Assembly: GCA_035529895.1 (NCBI GenBank)
Contig: DATKVV010000042.1
Location: forward strand, 1 to 29,618
Reading direction: 5' to 3'
Length of the DNA: 29,618 nucleotides
Origin: JAUWKC01 sp035529895
Lineage (GTDB): Bacteria; Planctomycetota; Phycisphaerae; Sedimentisphaerales; Anaerobacaceae
Position numbers and translations under genes: made by a program. Each line of letters starts with the position of its first letter. The first letter of the stretch is position 1. Below, in pieces: positions 28,936-29,618 of this stretch. A model generated the notes under the pieces. That model had not been told where the DNA came from, ran no database searches, and saw only the letters and a list, made by a program, of their open reading frames with translations.

Positions 28936-29556
28936 TCAGCCCACTGCGGCGAATATCGGTTTAAGTGATTCATAGTCGGTTGTTCCCGCGTCGGCGTTTT
29001 GTGCTTTGGCAAGGTAGGGCAGGTCCGAAGCCTTCAAGCCGAGGAGAGTGCACCCGTATGCATCAGCGGCTACCTGGTCGCAGCTTGCAATCAGGGTGTC
29101 GGTTCTTTTCAGGTCGGAGATTGAGCCGCCTGTGGGTCCGTTGGTCATCATAACTTCGGTGCCGTCGAGTATCACCAGTGTCGGCGTTACCATCATCGAA
29201 AGCTCTGCGATGATGGTGTTGATATCCTGATGGAAGATGTTGCGCCGTCCGCCAAGCAGACCATACCAATTCTTCATTGTCATCGAAGCACCGCTTCGAT
29301 TATGGTGCTTGACCGGAGCGATGCCTATGAGTTTATCAGCTTTACCAAAGGGCCCAAAAAAGATGGGCCAGTTTTTGATGAGTCTGGCACCGGTCAGCGT
29401 GGTATGTTTGAACAGATTGTCTTTTGGCAATACGACCTGAGCGCCGGCCTGGCTGGCCGCTTTACCTATGCCGGTCAGCGTAAAGCAGCTTGCCGCGTCA
29501 TTAATGGGGTTGTCGGCCACGATGACGTGCCACGATGGTGTTATCGGCCAGGCCAA
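28936..29556 (-). CDS. DUF362-family protein, N-terminus lost at a chimeric junction
   Basis: From 29529 to the stop at 28936 the reading HVIVADNPINDAASC, TGIGKAASQAGAQVVLPKD, GRRNIFHQDINTIIAELSMM, PTLVILDGTEVMMTNGPTGG and DQVAADAYGCTLLGL is typical of the C-terminal two-thirds of DUF362 proteins, which often sit with ferredoxin genes. The first nine residues of the open frame (a TTG start at 29556, MAWPITPSW) come from sulfatase sequence read in another frame, so the true N-terminus is missing here. It lies 10 bases upstream of the polyferredoxin gene. Function in electron transfer or Fe-S chemistry is inferred from context. Either a genuine deletion/fusion or an assembly error. Confidence 0.75.
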   Translation of the reverse strand: MAWPITPSWHVIVADNPINDAASCFTLTGIGKAASQAGAQVVLPKDNLFKHTTLTGARLIKNWPIFFGPFGKADKLIGIAPVKHHNRSGASMTMKNWYGLLGGRRNIFHQDINTIIAELSMMVTPTLVILDGTEVMMTNGPTGGSISDLKRTDTLIASCDQVAADAYGCTLLGLKASDLPYLAKAQNADAGTTDYESLKPIFAAVG

Positions 29557-29617
29557 GCTCTTCGAGCGTGTTCAGGATTCCGCCCACGCATATATCGACC
29601 TCCGTGACCAGCCCCCA
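29531..29617 (-). pseudogene. sulfatase fragment at window edge
   Basis: On the minus strand from 29617: WGLVTEVDICVG, GILNTLEELGLADNTIV. This is the type I sulfatase segment that normally continues into VFTSDHG. Here it stops after NTIV and the DNA continues as DUF362 sequence in another frame. The upstream part is outside the window. Confidence 0.65.
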
Positions 29618-29618
29618 G

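Overview
The window looks like chromosomal DNA from a planctomycete of the class Phycisphaerae (Sedimentisphaera/Anaerohalosphaera-like). This is inferred from a dockerin-like secreted-protein tail, a protein of the STGPRTxEG family, abundant GC-rich intergenic repeats, twin-arginine aldo/keto reductases and sulfatase/SGNH-type degradation genes. No ribosomal RNA is present to confirm it. No tRNA, CRISPR array or transposase was found.

Layout. 1-367: 3' end of an exported dockerin-like protein. 424-2639 (-): operon trpS - DUF2007-like - scpA, with TTG starts for trpS and scpA. 2958-3224 (-): small coiled-coil protein. 3641-4921 (-): exported serpin. Divergent from it, 5236-8180 (+): PadR repressor overlapping a membrane protein that joins a HAAS domain, a transmembrane helix, a repeat domain, a subtilase and a second copy of the repeat domain. 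8483-10261 (+): exported TlpA-like thioredoxin plus beta-propeller with an in-frame UGA at the first catalytic Cys position, best explained as selenocysteine. A decayed S41 peptidase tail follows. 11028-14513: TPR-like membrane protein, unknown protein, CPBP protease, and HhH-GPD glycosylase. 14514-16028: repeat-rich segment with a STGPRTxEG gene behind a perfect consensus promoter. 16029-19582: AT-rich restriction-modification pair, probably acquired. 19818-21416 (-): SGNH hydrolase lipoprotein and the wreck of a glycoside hydrolase. 21639-24060 (+): NfnA/NfnB-like flavoenzyme pair. 24208-24306 (-): 32-residue gene with its own promoter, SD and terminator. 24569-29556 (-): operon with a DUF362 fragment, a fused NapH/NapG-like polyferredoxin and two Tat-exported Fe-S aldo/keto reductases. 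The right end is a chimera of a sulfatase fragment and the DUF362 gene.

How parts may work together. The centre (3.6-10.8 kb) reads as an envelope proteolysis and redox locus: a serpin facing a PadR-controlled membrane subtilase, followed by a thioredoxin-propeller that once carried a C-terminal protease. The right side is redox-themed: NfnAB would balance NADH, NADPH and ferredoxin, and the membrane polyferredoxin could pass electrons to the exported Fe-S aldo/keto reductases.

The main candidates for novelty are the putative selenoprotein at 8483-10261, the PadR/HAAS-subtilase/serpin arrangement, and the polyferredoxin/Tat-reductase operon. All family assignments come from reading motifs; no database search was possible.
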